Positions 34,521 through 45,363 of a stretch of DNA of 64,000 nucleotides are shown piece by piece; position 1 is the first letter of the stretch, and every line of letters begins with the position of its first letter. The DNA lies in the NCBI RefSeq assembly GCF_016545825.1, contig NC_052621.1, positions 16,046,910 to 16,110,909 on the forward strand. Reading direction: 5' to 3'. The stretch comes from Eucalyptus grandis. Taxonomy: Eukaryota; Streptophyta; Magnoliopsida; Myrtales; Myrtaceae. The notes under the pieces were generated by a model that saw only the letters and a list, made by a program, of their open reading frames with translations, was not told where the DNA came from and did no database searches. The position numbers and the translations under genes were made by a program.

Positions 34521-36314
34521 AACCCTTAACTACCTTGTTTTCTATTTGTCTTCATTTAACTGGCCAACTGCTGTTGGGTCGACTCTATTCAGGATGATGA
34601 CTGTTGAGTAAGCGAGGAATCGTCTTCTTACGCCAGTTCGTATGTTAAATTGCGCTAACATTTTTCAATGAACTTGCATGTAAACCAAACATCAGTAATG
34701 CAGTGCCGACAATCACGGACTTATTAAGAATTCACCATCAGAATGATTCGGGGAAGCGAGTTCTCTTATTGATCCTTCCATTTAATCTCGCTAGCACCCG
34801 CGACCTCGTTACTAGGGTTGGTTAATTTTCCCATTTGGGACGACTTGTGACTCCTAGATTTGATTTGATTTATCCTACATTTTGCGGATTCAATTTTTAT
34901 TTAACACAAAGCGCTTGGGACTTTTTACTATATTTGCAAGTTGACATATAAAATGTCCAAATTTTTTAATCTTTTGTAATTGAAAATAATTCTTTTACAT
35001 TTTCGAATTTTGAAGGAAAAGTCATGAGTAGAAATTAGAGAGAAATAAAAAAAAAAAAATTGCCCCAAAAAAGAAGGGGGATCGTAAGTTTCAATTTCGC
35101 TAAACTCTGAAAAAATAATCCATGAGATCGTATTCTATGAACTATTCATTAAAGGAATAAATAATGATGCGAAATTTGACTTGTCACCTAAAACTCTATC
35201 AAGCGATATTTCTGAAATTACTTCAAAAGTATTGTAATGTGATTGAAAAAGTTACAATTTAATAAGAACCATACTTGCGTAATTGTTACGTTCAATTTTT
35301 AATACATTCATATGTTAAATAGATCTATGTGAAGATTGAGTCTTTTCTTCCTCCTCTTTCAGGTGAGTGACGTGAACAAATTTCTCAGTCTTTGGAGAAA
35401 CTCTTGTTCGAACCTTATTGATGGTTTAAAGACAATCAAAGCCATCAATTACGTGAATTTGTATGTGATGCCATACAATTAAAGGTTAAGATAGACACGA
35501 TCCATGTAGACTCAACCCATGCAACAATTTATCTAGTCCTTAGGGTGCTTTGCGATTGCCATGACCTAATTGAAAGTTAATCATAATTGAATGGCGCAAC
35601 TGCTATATTACATATCCTAATTTTGTTATTTGTTGATTTTTTTTCCTACTTGGAAGAGAAGTTGTATAATTTGTCTAGCCTTATCTATCTTAGTTGCATC
35701 TTGAATATTTCACACTATTGTACTTGGTGTCTTGGTAAATTGCTTGATTTGGTGCTTAATGGCTTAATATTGACTGGACTCGTCGCATTATTACATTGCC
35801 GTCTTGGATTGTATGCGTACTCATTCTGATTACCTAAAAGAGAATAGAGTCTCAAAATAGGAAATCCTCTTGATAATTTACCATTTTCTCAAAAGAACTT
35901 TCCGTTTCAACACACCGATAGATTTTTGTCATTTTTAAAGCATTAATTCTCTCGTATTATGTATAATTTGGGTATTGTAAATGAAACCATTTTACCATTA
36001 AGCAAGGATAACCAGTGCTCCAGAGATACTTCTTTCTAAAACTTAGTTTTCTCCCTAGCCTGCCCATTGTGTTTGTGCAGGTGCCTTTTCCAGATCCCAT
36101 AGAGAAGTTGCTCTTTACTTAATTTATGGCACTAGGGGAGCATATTTGTTGGCACTCTGCTTTTTTAAAGGCTAAATTCTGATAAAATTTTTTGATACTT
36201 GAAATTGTTTAGGTGATCTTCTCTCACTAAATCCCAAATATTAGGGAGAACCCGGAAAAACAAAAGAAAATGATATGTTGGATTTAGGAAGCCTGATTCT
36301 ATCATTATTTAATT
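34521..36314. repeat. Array spacer 1 (between UGD and zinc-finger copy 1)
   Basis: AT-rich spacer whose sequence recurs, diverged, in the spacers at 46.8-51.2 kb, 53.2-54.9 kb and 55.3-56.4 kb, and closely at 56,593-58,200. Shared landmarks include GACTTGTGACTCCTA, GAAGGAAAAGTCATGAGTAG and TATTACATTGCCG. Short open frames in it (for example 35,587-35,829) are not conserved as frames between copies, so I do not call genes. Confidence 0.7.
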
Positions 36315-36756
36315 TTGTTGGTTCTATGCATTGACCATTTCACCTGCCAAACATGGCATTACCCGTTTGAGAGAGCGAGCAACAACAGAGGAATGACAAC
36401 CAACACATCAATCATCATATACAAACCCAATCACGCTCACTCGTATTTGCACATTTCAGAACCCCATAGAGAAGTCCAAAACCCCCGCTCCTTCTTCGGA
36501 GGCCTTTATGATTCCTCTGCTTCCTCCGTAGCCTTCTCTCTCCCGCGCGCTGGCCCGCTTTCTGGTGAGAAAGAGTCTCGACCTTTCGAAGTCTCGACAA
36601 GCTGTTTGCATTTTCTCTCTTCGATTTCCCTCTGTTTCTTTTGCTGCTTTCGTGATTAGATGGCGACTGGAGAGAATTTGGAGAGTATATCCATGCAAGC
36701 TCTGCGACAGGATCTTCTCTAGCGGACCAATGTTGGGAGGTCACATGAGGTGCCGC
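36315..36756 (+). pseudogene. C2H2 zinc-finger copy 1, 5' part
   Basis: This segment matches the upstream region and first finger of copy 2. The finger reads YPCKLCDRIFSSGPMLGGHM, with Cys-x2-Cys and the first His kept, but the gene breaks off after GGHMRC. A start codon is present at 36,660 (MATGENLE), but the finger lies in another frame because two bases are missing shortly after it compared with copy 2. The 3' continuation of the gene is separated by an LTR retrotransposon (36,757-41,691) and a copia fragment (41,697-43,668). The regulatory region upstream (GAGAGAGCGAGCAACAAC, CT-rich leader) is kept in all copies. It cannot make a protein. Confidence 0.8.
36752..36756. repeat. LTR element target-site duplication, left
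   Basis: GCCGC, repeated at 41,692-41,696 and present once at the empty paralogous site 58,555-58,559. Confidence 0.93.
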
Positions 36757-37260
36757 TGTCGAAAATTATTCACGTGAATAATTAATTAATCAAGAAGAAT
36801 CGGATCCATATATGATTGTAAAATACCGATAAATAAATATAGCGGAATTAAAGCATACCTGTTTGAACCATTGCTTCACTTGTAGAAAAGTATATCACTC
36901 TGATAATCAGGGATCTATCAGAATGCCAGATCTTCCTCTCTATGACCTATTTTGATATAGTAGCTTTCAATGAGATTAAAGCAACCGATAGGTATAACCT
37001 ACCCTTTTATAGGCTAGGGAGGGGACGTAGCAAACCCTAATCAACAGCGTGTCAATTAGGCCCTTCCCATTACGGGCTTCAGTCAAACACAATTGCCTAC
37101 ACTTTGCTGCTCAACTAGGCCCGTTAACAATAGATGCCAATACCCAATTCAATCAGATCACTTTAGGGTTTAACAAATATTGGAATATCCATTAACCCGA
37201 TTATTTAAAATAGAAAATCAATTAATTAATGTAAGCCTATATTATAGGAAATTTCCAACA
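36757..37260 (-). repeat. 3' LTR of the non-autonomous element
   Basis: 504 bp, starting TGTCGAAAATTATT and ending GGAAATTTCCAACA on the plus strand. It holds about 49 bp (near 36,983-37,030, containing CCCTTTTATAGGCTAGG) that the other LTR lacks. Confidence 0.95.
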
Positions 37261-37271
37261 TTCTCCCACTT
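37261..37271 (-). promoter_or_regulatory. Polypurine tract
   Basis: AAGTGGGAGAA on the minus strand directly abuts the 3' LTR, the standard place for plus-strand priming. The same tract precedes the LTRs of the copia fragments at 43.2, 44.9 and 60.1 kb; at 61.8 kb it is shortened. Confidence 0.9.
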
Positions 37272-37959
37272 GGGCTACATTAATTAACTTATTTTATTTT
37301 GAAAAAAGATTTTATATTGAAAACGACACTATCGAGTTAATAACTGAAAATTTTGTTTTATGTGGCCACAACTTTAAAAAAATAATATTCCAATAATGGC
37401 ATCTCAATACCAATCCAATCCTATATAACCTCAATATAGGACTATAGAGATCAATGTGTTAAGAAAATATCACAACACAAGATCTTCCATAATCACATAT
37501 AATAAGTATTATATTTTCATGGATCATGGGCCTAGTAGTGTAGTAAGAAATAGTGCCAATATGTGATCAAGATATACACTATTTCTTATCGGTCCTCAAT
37601 GCAATTTCTCAACGACATGAAACTGCATTAGCGTAATTTCTAAACAACATGAAATTGCCTTAGTGCGATTTCTAAACAACATGAAATTGCACAATTATGT
37701 TACAATCCAACATGAGATCTCATAATCCGTAACATCCAGTCATCTTTAAATTAAAATTTGTTTAAAGATACTATTTTATACTTCCATTTCTCAGCCAACA
37801 GGAGAAATGATAACAATAGAATCAACAGTGATGATCATAAAAAAATCAATGCTTTAATTAAGATCGTAAAAGCATTATCAGTTAACTACAATATCCAGAA
37901 AGACAAACTGTACATAGCTCCCCCTAACAAAAGAGATTAAAAGAGTCTAAAACACCCAT

Positions 37960-38165
37960 ACTCTTATACATGGCCTTTAAACAAAATGGGTCGTAAATCT
38001 TTTGTTAAAGGATTAACTAACATGGACTTGGTTTTAATATTATCAATCATAATATCTCACTTTTTGACCAAATCCTTAACAATATAATATTTGATCTCCA
38101 TGTGTTTGGATGCATTGATAATTTTGTCATTTTAAAATAAAACACAGCTGTAGTGTTGTCACATA
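37960..38165 (-). pseudogene. Copia RNase H C-terminal remnant
   Basis: The minus-strand translation gives CDNTTAVFYF, then KHMEIKYYIVKDLVKK, a stop, and a SMLVNPLTKDL motif. These correspond to the conserved end of copia RNase H (CDN.AA, KHIE.KYH, MLADPLTKGL). It has stops and lies at the expected distance before the 3' LTR. It is the only recognisable coding trace in the element. Confidence 0.8.
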
Positions 38166-38227
38166 AAATACAATAAGATCAATTATGGACAATGAGCAAT
38201 TCAACAAAATAATTAGCACATCACAAA

Positions 38228-38720
38228 CTCCCATTTGGGCAGAGTGTATAATGTACAATTATTTTCTACAACATGAAGATTATGAAACGATAACAAGGAG
38301 AATTACACATAATTGTCAATGATCCATCTCCTTTGGGCAGAGAAATCATTTAAATTATACATCTCCATGATATCAATATATAGAGACGATAAAAGAGAAT
38401 TACATATAATCTTCAAGGATCAATCCCCTTTGGGCAGACAAATCCTTTAAATTATATATTTTCATTATCTCAACATAGAGGGGAATTACACATAACTCTA
38501 AAAAATTTATCCCCTTTAGGCAAATAAACCTTTTGAGTCACACATCCCCATCATTCATCTCTAATATATCAATATAGAGGGGAATTACACATAACTTTCA
38601 AAAAATTTATCCCCTTTGGGCAGATAAATCTTTTTGAGTCATACATCCCCATCTTTTAATTTTGGAATTTATCTTCATGCAATTTTCAAATTAATATACA
38701 CAATACCCCATTTGGGCAGG
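38228..38720. repeat. Internal repeat of about 97 bp, six copies
   Basis: The motif CCCC(T/A)TTGGGCAG occurs near 38,230, 38,328, 38,425, 38,511, 38,611 and 38,706, at intervals of 86-100 bp. It is followed by GATAAATC-like text and separated by GAATTACACATAA stretches. It lies where RT and integrase would be in an autonomous copia element. No coding frame runs through it. Confidence 0.8.
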
Positions 38721-41222
38721 TGATTATATATACTAATTTTTATCAATAAGGAACTTCAATAAAATTTATGTCCAAAATTCATCAAATAATATGAAGCACT
38801 TTACAATATGTGCTTCCCAAGATCATATTGCATTTATCAAATAGTAATTTTTCCCACAATTTTTTTTAATGGGGGTTAGAAAAATGGTTTTAGTCCAAAT
38901 CACTGAATTAACCCAACAAAAGATAGGATAGGTGCATCTAGCACTTCAGTCAGCATGTTTGGTATTTAAGTTTAAATTACTCGTGCACCAAATACCAAAC
39001 AAAGACACCCAGGCAGGAACTACAATCTTTACAAGAAAAATAATGGCACCCGGGCTGCGTACTCAACCTCAACTTAAACAGAATGAAGAACACTCTAAGC
39101 AAGCACTGTAACCAATTAAAGTCAGGGAAAGGTTACAGTCAGGGAAAACAACCCACCGTTCTATCACCTTTAGTCAATAGGTTCTCGTGTTTAAATTAAC
39201 AAATAAAAGTCCCACTAGCAATCTTAAGCACTCATGTCAAATCCCAAGCACATATAGACAAGAGACCAAGACAAAACAGCAAATAGAAAAGTGAATGCTA
39301 ATTCTGCAGCAAGAATTGCAATATGTTATGAAAGAAAGTATCACTTCCGCAATTTTTTTTTAATGTTTCTGAATTCAATCTATGATAATGAGGTACAATA
39401 TCTTCTGTCATAATGTCAATTTATGCGAGAGAGTGTGAATAAAGTAAGATCTTGCGCATGGCACAAGCAATATTGTTTGTTACTAGCAAAAATCAAGATT
39501 GATATAGAATAAGATCTCTAATCCAATTGCCCTCTTAAGCTTACTTTCCCTTTTCTTCTACGCAATGATCGTTCACATAAAATACTATCACAAACCATTG
39601 TTTATAGAGACATAATCGAATGAGAAGTTCACCATCCATCAAAGAAAGCCAAGTTCATCAATCCATTAGCAGTACCCACGATTACCATCAATGGAATTCA
39701 TCTAAATTTCATTGAAAAAACTGATCTTGAATCCGCCACAAATTTTTTTTTTTTTGGCTAACATGACCTAACCGTAATTGGCCTCGGCCACCCCACCTAG
39801 AATCCAAAACTCATGTAACTTTACATCATGAAGAGAATCTCCAAACCTTGAAAAAACCATAAGACCATTACCACAACGAAAAAAACATCACTAACGGTCT
39901 CCGATTCCCACAGAATCATCCACTTCCATCTAGCTACAAACACCTCACACAAAACCAGAACTACTCAAGAAGCCATTGTTCTGACTACTTTTCCCTACTG
40001 CTCAGCCAAAATGGATATCCCATAAAGAATTATCAAATTATACACTCAATTCACACACAAATCAAAATCCCCAGCAAGCATGCCACTTATTCTCATGCAA
40101 AACCACCTGAAGTAATAAAATCCCTAGTCCCAGGAGCATTATAGTGCCAAAGAAGAACAATACTCAAAAGTAAATCCACATCCGCACGCCACATTGCAAA
40201 CGAAGAACCACCTCAACGAATCACATTCCAATTGAATCCAAACTAAAAAAAAACCCCAACTCCTTGACACCCGAAACAGGAGCCCTAGGGTTTCGCGAGG
40301 GGGCGCGGGACCACGCCCAATCACACCGTCCTTCTCGCGCGGTGAATCAAATGTGCTCGTCGTCGGTGGGTTTCCGGTGTTTCATGCATAGATCATTAGA
40401 AAATCTAATATTTTGATGTCCAATCTACTCAATGTGAATGCATTATTTTTATTCAATTAAACAAACACTGTCAGCTCCTCCCCGCCATAAACATAGCCCC
40501 AGGGCATAAAAGAAGGAAGACCCTTCATTCCACAGTTTCCAGAACATTACTTAAGAAAAAACTTCTGATTCAAGAGATCAACTTAACCCTTGAATAGGCT
40601 CACAAAACAAAAGAATCTCTGCAAACCCATCATCCAAAAATGCCGAATGTCAGCATCTAACAGGGTCATTGCACAGAAACAAGAATGTGAAACATGCGCA
40701 TAAGAGGCTATCAATAGCAAAGCAATCCAAATCCATACTCGTACCCCTCCCATACCAACCCATCCGAGAAAAACCAAATCAATTATCGAACGATCATGCC
40801 AAAACAATCATGTCACTGAAGGAACGAACACGAAGCAATGGTTTTCCTAATTAAGATTTCGAAATCTAGAGAACATAAAGGAAGATGGGGACTTACTTTA
40901 ATGCAACAAAAGGATGCTAAAACACATACATAATAATACCCATGCAACGATTTACAACGAACAATAATTTGAAAATTCTAGAACTTTTCATGTATAAACC
41001 CTAGAATTTCAAATTTAAAATTCTCTCTCAATTCTCAACGAAATTATATAAATCATATATGGTTGGAAAGATCTTGACATGTAGAACAAAAGCCCTATGG
41101 TTTCAGGATCAATCAAGCAAAAAATCCACAAGGAAGATAATGCCCATATTTGGCTCAAAGAGGAAAATTTCGAATTTGTCCATAAAAAGATAAAATTTGG
41201 GTTCTACAATCATATATGACTA
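38721..41222 (-). other. Non-coding interior of the LTR element
   Basis: No retroviral-type domain is visible. A GC-rich patch at 40,250-40,390 reads on the minus strand like a plant transcript leader (GCGAAACCCTAGGGCTCC with GC-rich flanks), followed by a T-run plus AG. It could be captured host sequence; this is inference. The rest is AT-rich filler. Confidence 0.4.
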
Positions 41223-41234
41223 GCTCTGATACCA
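41223..41234 (-). promoter_or_regulatory. tRNA-iMet primer-binding site
   Basis: TGGTATCAGAGC on the minus strand lies 2 bp inside the 5' LTR end. This is the usual copia primer site complementary to initiator tRNA-Met. Confidence 0.93.
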
Positions 41235-41236
41235 CA

Positions 41237-41691
41237 TGTAGAAAATTATTCACATGAATAATTAATTAATCAAGAAGAATCGGATCCATATATGATTGTA
41301 AAACACCGATCAATAAATACAGCGAAATTAAAGCGTATTTGTTTGAACCATTGATTTACTTGTAGAAAAGTAGATCACTATGATAATCAGGGATCTATCA
41401 GAATGCCAGATCTTCCTTTCTATGACCTATTTCGATATAGCAACTTTCAATGTGATTAAAGCAAACCCTAATCAACGGCGTGTCAACTGGGCCCTTCCCA
41501 TTATGGGCTTCAGTCAAACACAATTGCCTACACTTTGCTGCTCAACTAGGCCCGTTAACAATAGATGCCAATATCCAATTCAATCAGATCACTTTAGGGT
41601 TTAAGAAATATTGGAATATCCATTAACCCGATTATTTAAAATAGAAAATCAATTAATTAATGTAAGCCTATATTATAGGAAATTTCCAACA
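41237..41691 (-). repeat. 5' LTR of the non-autonomous element
   Basis: 455 bp, matching 36,757-37,260 throughout except for the missing segment of about 49 bp. Confidence 0.95.
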
Positions 41692-41696
41692 GCCGC
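41692..41696. repeat. LTR element target-site duplication, right
   Basis: GCCGC, the partner of 36,752-36,756. Confidence 0.93.
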
Positions 41697-43668
41697 ATGA
41701 TACTACATGAGACAAAACAAATGTTGTCGAAGAATTTTGTCATGAAGAACATTTGTAAGGCATCATTCGTCCTTGGTATTAAAATTCATAGGGATCATTC
41801 TCGCTGTATGTTATGTTTATCTTAGAAGGCATATGTTGATTGTATTTTGGAAAAATTCAACATGTAGCATTGCAAACTACGCATTGTTCCTATTTTTAAA
41901 AGAGACAAATTAAGTCTCTCACAATATCCTCAATCAAATTTTGAGAAAAACCAAATGAAGGATATACCATATTCTAGTGCACTTGGAAATATCATATATG
42001 CTCAAGTTTGCACTAGACCGGATATCACCTTTATGACAAGACTTCTAAATAGATATCTGTCAAATCCAAGATTTTGAGATACTTAAAAGGAACAAGAGAC
42101 CATATGTTGATTTACTAATATGTCCATGATTTGTGACTAGTAGCATATTCGGATGTAGACTTTGCTAGTTGTTAGGATGATAGAAAGTCGACAATAGGAT
42201 ATATCTTCATGTTAGTAGGAGGTGCAATATTGTGGAAAAGCAAGAAACGAAAATCTGTATTATCCTCTATCATGCAAGCGGAGTTTATAGCATGCTTTTC
42301 AATTGCTACTCAAGCTATTTGGCTTCGAAACCTTATTAGAGAATTAATCGTATTTGATTTTATGGATAGACCCATATAATTATATGGTGATAATAACCGT
42401 GTAGTGTTATTTGTCAATGACAACAGAAGTCTCAAGGGGTCTAAACATATGCAGATCAAGTTTTTTACCATAAAGGAAATGATACAGAATTGTGACATTA
42501 CAGTAAAGCATATTCCCATGGACGATATGTTAGCAAATCCACTAAGGAAAGGCTTTCCCTTGTCTATTTAAGCGACATGTCATGAACATCAGCTTGAGAG
42601 AATTATTGGATACTGTCATTTAGTGGGAGCTACTTCAAATTTGCTCTGATAAAGTTTACATCTATGTTTTGTTATATTTGATAATATTTTGATATATGTC
42701 AACTCTTTTGGTAAGGATTATTATTGAGTCGTATACATACATCTAATGAAAATTTCAAACTATTGTGTAAACCTTAAATGAAAGCTAGAGGCATCTAGTT
42801 GTTAGCTTTATACATATGTATAATTACACATAAAGAAGGGTTACCCATAAATATAAAATATATGTGGATTCATTAGAACCATAAAGATATTCTCTAGTGG
42901 CACATCCGGTTTTTTGTAATACTTAAGGTAAGAGAATAGTGACTGACAAAGAAGATAACGTATAAGATATTATTCTTCATGAGGTGTTATTCATTTGTTA
43001 CATAACCATATGAATCCATATAAGTAAAGTTGAAAGCACTTGTGATCATGGAAGGCTCTGTGTATATATATGCAATTACTTCCATGATCCAGTGTTTGAT
43101 ACTTTATAGGATCAGATTGATCATTGAGAATTATCTCTAAACCAACATAAAAGTGCGCACATACAGTGTAATCTCAATTAATATAGCAAAAGTGGGAGAA
43201 TGTAATAATTTTCCTAATGTAGGCTACATTAATAAAGATTGTGATTTACCGTTTTTATGAAGTTAGTCTAATAAAGTAATATATAAAGTTTCTTAGCAAT
43301 CGAATATGGGTCTGGCTTATGTAGCTGAGTTGTGCTGGCTCAAGATGAGAAGGCCCGGCCAAAACTCTATAAATAGGCTAAGGTCCCTCCTTTAACCCTC
43401 ACTTTTTGCTATTTTGAAATGTATGCGCCCACTACCTCACATAAGGAACGTTTGTGAGAGGCGGTCTCATCGAGTTAGGGTATGGAGAGTGATAGAGGAG
43501 AAGATCTTTAGCATTGAAATATCATATTGCTGTTGTTCTGCTCCTAGAATCATGAATTCCAAATCAGGTACGCAAATCTTCATCTTCTCCTTCAATATGT
43601 TTGAGTTCCTAGCTATGTCGATCTTGAGAAGTCATTTCGATGGCCAACACTTTGATCATGAACCAAGG
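41697..43668 (+). mobile_element. Copia fragment: RT end, RNase H, 3' UTR and LTR
   Basis: The fragment begins inside the reverse transcriptase (LHETKQMLSKNF, then ASFVLGIKIHRD), runs through YAQVCTRPDI and the RNase H motifs, and ends with NPLRKGF. It then has the 3' UTR, a polypurine tract AAAGTGGGAGAA and an LTR starting TGTAATAATTTTCC at 43,201. The LTR has a CTATAAATAGG box near 43,367. Stops and frameshifts interrupt the coding part. Gag, protease, integrase, the front of RT and the 5' LTR are missing. On both sides it is joined to zinc-finger gene sequence: the left junction follows GAGGTGCCGC, and the right is at CCAAGGTGAGAC (43,663-43,674). A closely similar copy lies at 58,560-60,546. 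Confidence 0.9.
43201..43668 (+). repeat. Copia 3' LTR (unit A)
   Basis: About 468 bp from TGTAATAATT after the polypurine tract to the zinc-finger junction. Copies lie at 44,896-45,364, 60,079-60,546 and 61,774-62,242. An 85-codon open frame (43,414-43,671) lies inside the LTR and is not a gene. Confidence 0.8.
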
Positions 43669-44225
43669 TGAGACAGACTTCAATTCTCCGGGTTTGGGTG
43701 TCAAACCTTTCACGAAGAGCTGGCCTAGATTTCTTTAACGTGGGGAAAGGGTTGATAACTGAAGCATTCGAGTGGAATGAAAGCCATTCAAGTGGCTATT
43801 TGAAAATGGGGCAGAAAGGGGTCGAATTGGAGGTTCTCGCCAACATGCTTTGTGAGGCTAGGGAAGTTGGGCTCAAGAAGCCTCAAGCAGCTAGATCAGG
43901 TGATGAGCCGATGGATGAGGTAGCAATGATGGATCGTGGCACGATGGCAATTGTAGGAATTGCATGTCTTGATTTGAGAGAAAGGCTAGAAATATGGATT
44001 GAATTGGGACTAAATTCTTATAGGGATGAGGTCTACACTGAGGAATCTCGAGTTTTCAGTGAACCAGTTGAGGAAAACAAGTATAAAAGCAGGGACACCG
44101 ACAGCTACAAACAGTGACTCCAGTCAATGCATCTCAAGGGTTTGAAGGGAGTCCTTGAGAGCATGAAAGGACAACTCAGAGAAGGTGAACAAGTAATAAG
44201 CTTGATAAGTTGCATAAGATCAGAT
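43669..44225 (+). pseudogene. C2H2 zinc-finger copy 1, 3' part (first)
   Basis: This segment matches 52,262-52,802 of copy 2, the C-terminal region without fingers. A 149-codon open frame (43,668-44,117) keeps the conserved block ARSGDEPMDEVAMMDRG and the motif LEIWIELGLNSYRDEV. Its first about 40 residues are in a shifted frame compared with copy 2. It ends where TAAGATCAGATA joins copia TGTTAGCAGATCC near 44,226, which is out of place for the gene. Confidence 0.8.
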
Positions 44226-45363
44226 ATGTTAGCAGATCCACTGAGAAAAGGCTTTCGCTCTTGTGTATTTAAGCGACATGTCATGAACATGAGCTTGGGA
44301 GAATCATTGGATAGTGTCATTTAGTGGGAGCTACTTCAAATTCGCTCTAATAAAGTTTACATATGTGTTTTGTTACATTTGGTAACATTTTGATATATGG
44401 CAACTATTTTGGTATGGATTATTATTAAGTTGTATACATATATCAAATGAAAATGTCAGAGTATTGTGTAAACCTTGAGTGAAGGCTAAATGCATCCAGT
44501 TATTAGAGTTGTACATATGTCTAATTACACATAAAGAAATGTTAATCATAAATATAAAATATATGTGGGTTCATTAGAGCCATGAAGATATTCTCTAATG
44601 ACACATCTAGTTTTCTATGATAATAAGAGAATAACGACAGACGAAGAGGATAACATATAAGATATTATTTTTCATGAGGTGTTACCTATTTGCCACACAA
44701 CCATATGAATCCATATCAGTAAAGTTAAAAGCATTTGTGATCATGGAAAGCTCTGTGTATGTATATGCATTTACCTCCATGATCTGATGTTTGATGCTTT
44801 GTGGGATTGGATTAATTGTTCAGAATTATCTCTAGACTAACATGAAAGTGTGCACATACAATGCAATCTTAATTAATATAGCCAAAGTGGGAGAATGTAA
44901 GAATTTTCCTAATGTGGGTTATATTAATTAAGATTGTAATTTACCGGTTTTACGAAATTAGTCTAATAAAGTAATATATAAAGCTTCTTAGCGGTCGAAT
45001 ATGGGTCTAGCTTATGTAGGCTGAGTTAGGCTAGCTTAAGATTAGAAGGCCCGGCCACAACTGTATAAATAGGCTAAGATCCCTCTTTTAACCCTCACTT
45101 TTTGCCATTTTGAAACGTATACACCCACTACCTCACATAAGGAATGTTTGTGAGAGGCACTCTCATTGAGCTAGGGTATGGAGGGTGATAGAGGAGAAGA
45201 TCTTCAACATCGAAGTATTAGATTTCCGTTGTTCTGCTCCTAGAATCATGGATTCCAAATCAGGTATGCAAATCTTGATCTTCTCCTTTTATATGTTCGA
45301 GTTCCTAGTTATGTCAATCTTGAGCAGTCGTTTTGACGGCCAACATTTTGATCATGAACCAAG
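44226..45363 (+). mobile_element. Copia tail fragment (unit B): RNase H end and LTR
   Basis: This is a second, shorter copy of the copia tail that starts at MLADPLRKGF, the end of RNase H. It has the 3' UTR, polypurine tract and LTR (44,896-45,363). Together with the zinc-finger piece that follows it forms a tandem copy of 42,537-44,225. Confidence 0.88.

Larger units (their letters stand above)
36757..41691 (-). mobile_element. Non-autonomous Ty1/copia-type LTR retrotransposon, 4.9 kb
   Basis: Two LTRs (36,757-37,260 and 41,237-41,691) bound about 4 kb of internal DNA, with an exact 5-bp target duplication GCCGC outside. On the minus strand the 5' LTR is the right one. The primer-binding site TGGTATCAGAGC (41,223-41,234), matching initiator tRNA-Met, follows it. 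The purine tract AAGTGGGAGAA (37,261-37,271) precedes the 3' LTR. The LTRs start TGTTGG and end CA on the minus strand. By eye they differ at about 5% of positions, plus a deletion of about 49 bp in the right LTR. No gag, protease, integrase or full RT frame is present; only a decayed RNase H end remains. It must have depended on proteins from another element. It splits zinc-finger copy 1. Confidence 0.95.

Noticed and set aside
38228..38720. Regularly spaced repeats considered as a CRISPR-like array
   Set aside because: Plant nuclear DNA, degenerate repeats, related rather than unique spacers, and location inside a retrotransposon.
43414..43671. 85-codon frame repeated at 60,293-60,550 (and related frames at 45,185 and 62,063)
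   Set aside because: All lie inside copies of the copia LTR. They are LTR sequence, not genes.
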